Position numbers and translations under genes: made by a program | Assembly (NCBI GenBank): GCA_025451595.1 | Contig: JANWKD010000040.1 | Span: 1 to 6,920, forward strand | Reading direction: 5' to 3' | Source of the DNA: Candidatus Babeliales bacterium | GTDB taxonomy: Bacteria > Babelota > Babeliae > Babelales > JANWKD01 | DNA length: 6,920 bases | The notes under the pieces: generated by a model | What the model was told of the DNA's origin: nothing | The model's input: only the letters and a program-made list of their open reading frames with translations | The model's database searches: none | In this document: positions 6,876-6,920 of the stretch, one piece after another | Layout of the letters: each line of letters starts with the position of its first letter | How positions within the stretch are numbered: position 1 is the stretch's first letter

Positions 6876-6880
6876 TCCTT
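6876..6880 (-). promoter_or_regulatory. Shine-Dalgarno sequence of the 6369-6869 gene
   Basis: On the minus strand AAGGA lies six bases before the ATG at 6869. It matches the anti-Shine-Dalgarno core well and supports the signal-peptide start. Confidence 0.7.
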
Positions 6881-6899
6881 CATGTATAATATTTAGAAT

Positions 6900-6905
6900 G
6901 TTATA
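6900..6905 (-). promoter_or_regulatory. Possible -10 element upstream of the exported-protein pair
   Basis: The minus strand has TATAAC, five of six matches to the -10 consensus. It would start transcription near 6893 and leave a leader of about 24 bases that includes the Shine-Dalgarno sequence. Its -35 would fall outside the window, so it cannot be tested here. Confidence 0.25.
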
Positions 6906-6920
6906 ATCGCATTGAGAATA

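Noticed and set aside
1..6920. tRNA, rRNA, CRISPR array, insertion sequence or transposase
   Set aside because: I found no cloverleaf-like sequence, spaced repeat array, terminal inverted repeats or transposase motifs in the intergenic regions or reading frames.

Overview
The window is AT-rich bacterial DNA. It carries two housekeeping genes, mutS and a phosphatidylserine decarboxylase gene (psd), among lineage-restricted genes whose products begin with Sec-type signal or anchor sequences. PE synthesis, MutS1-type repair and several small exported proteins of unknown type fit a Gram-negative bacterium. Low GC, a homologue of a mitochondrial protein family and unknown exported proteins recall host-dependent bacteria of protists, such as Dependentiae (TM6) or Chlamydiae-like lineages. 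That placement is inference; no rRNA or other clade marker is present.

Layout. Positions 1-339 (+) hold the C-terminal part of an unrecognised protein that enters from the left edge. Positions 410-1885 (+) encode a 491-residue protein with an N-terminal signal/anchor and a layout resembling the eukaryotic NCA2 family (mitochondrial 'ATP synthase regulation protein'). It converges on mutS (1888-4506, -), with two bases between the stop codons. Positions 4507-4646 form a divergent promoter region serving mutS leftward and psd rightward, with overlapping promoter elements and a perfect inverted repeat. psd (4647-5579, +) converges on two genes that read leftward, 6369-6869 and then 5593-6219. 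Both encode small putative exported proteins with no recognisable family. They share three short motifs in the same order and look like diverged tandem paralogues.

How the genes relate. MutS handles mismatch recognition and Psd makes the main zwitterionic phospholipid; they share only a promoter region. The other genes are not obviously in one pathway. The two most notable points are the NCA2-like protein with an export signal and the tandem pair of exported paralogues with basic, nuclear-localisation-like clusters. Both are candidates for host-interaction proteins, but the sequence alone does not prove it. No tRNA, rRNA, CRISPR array, transposase or insertion sequence was seen, and no gene-free stretch exceeds 300 bases.
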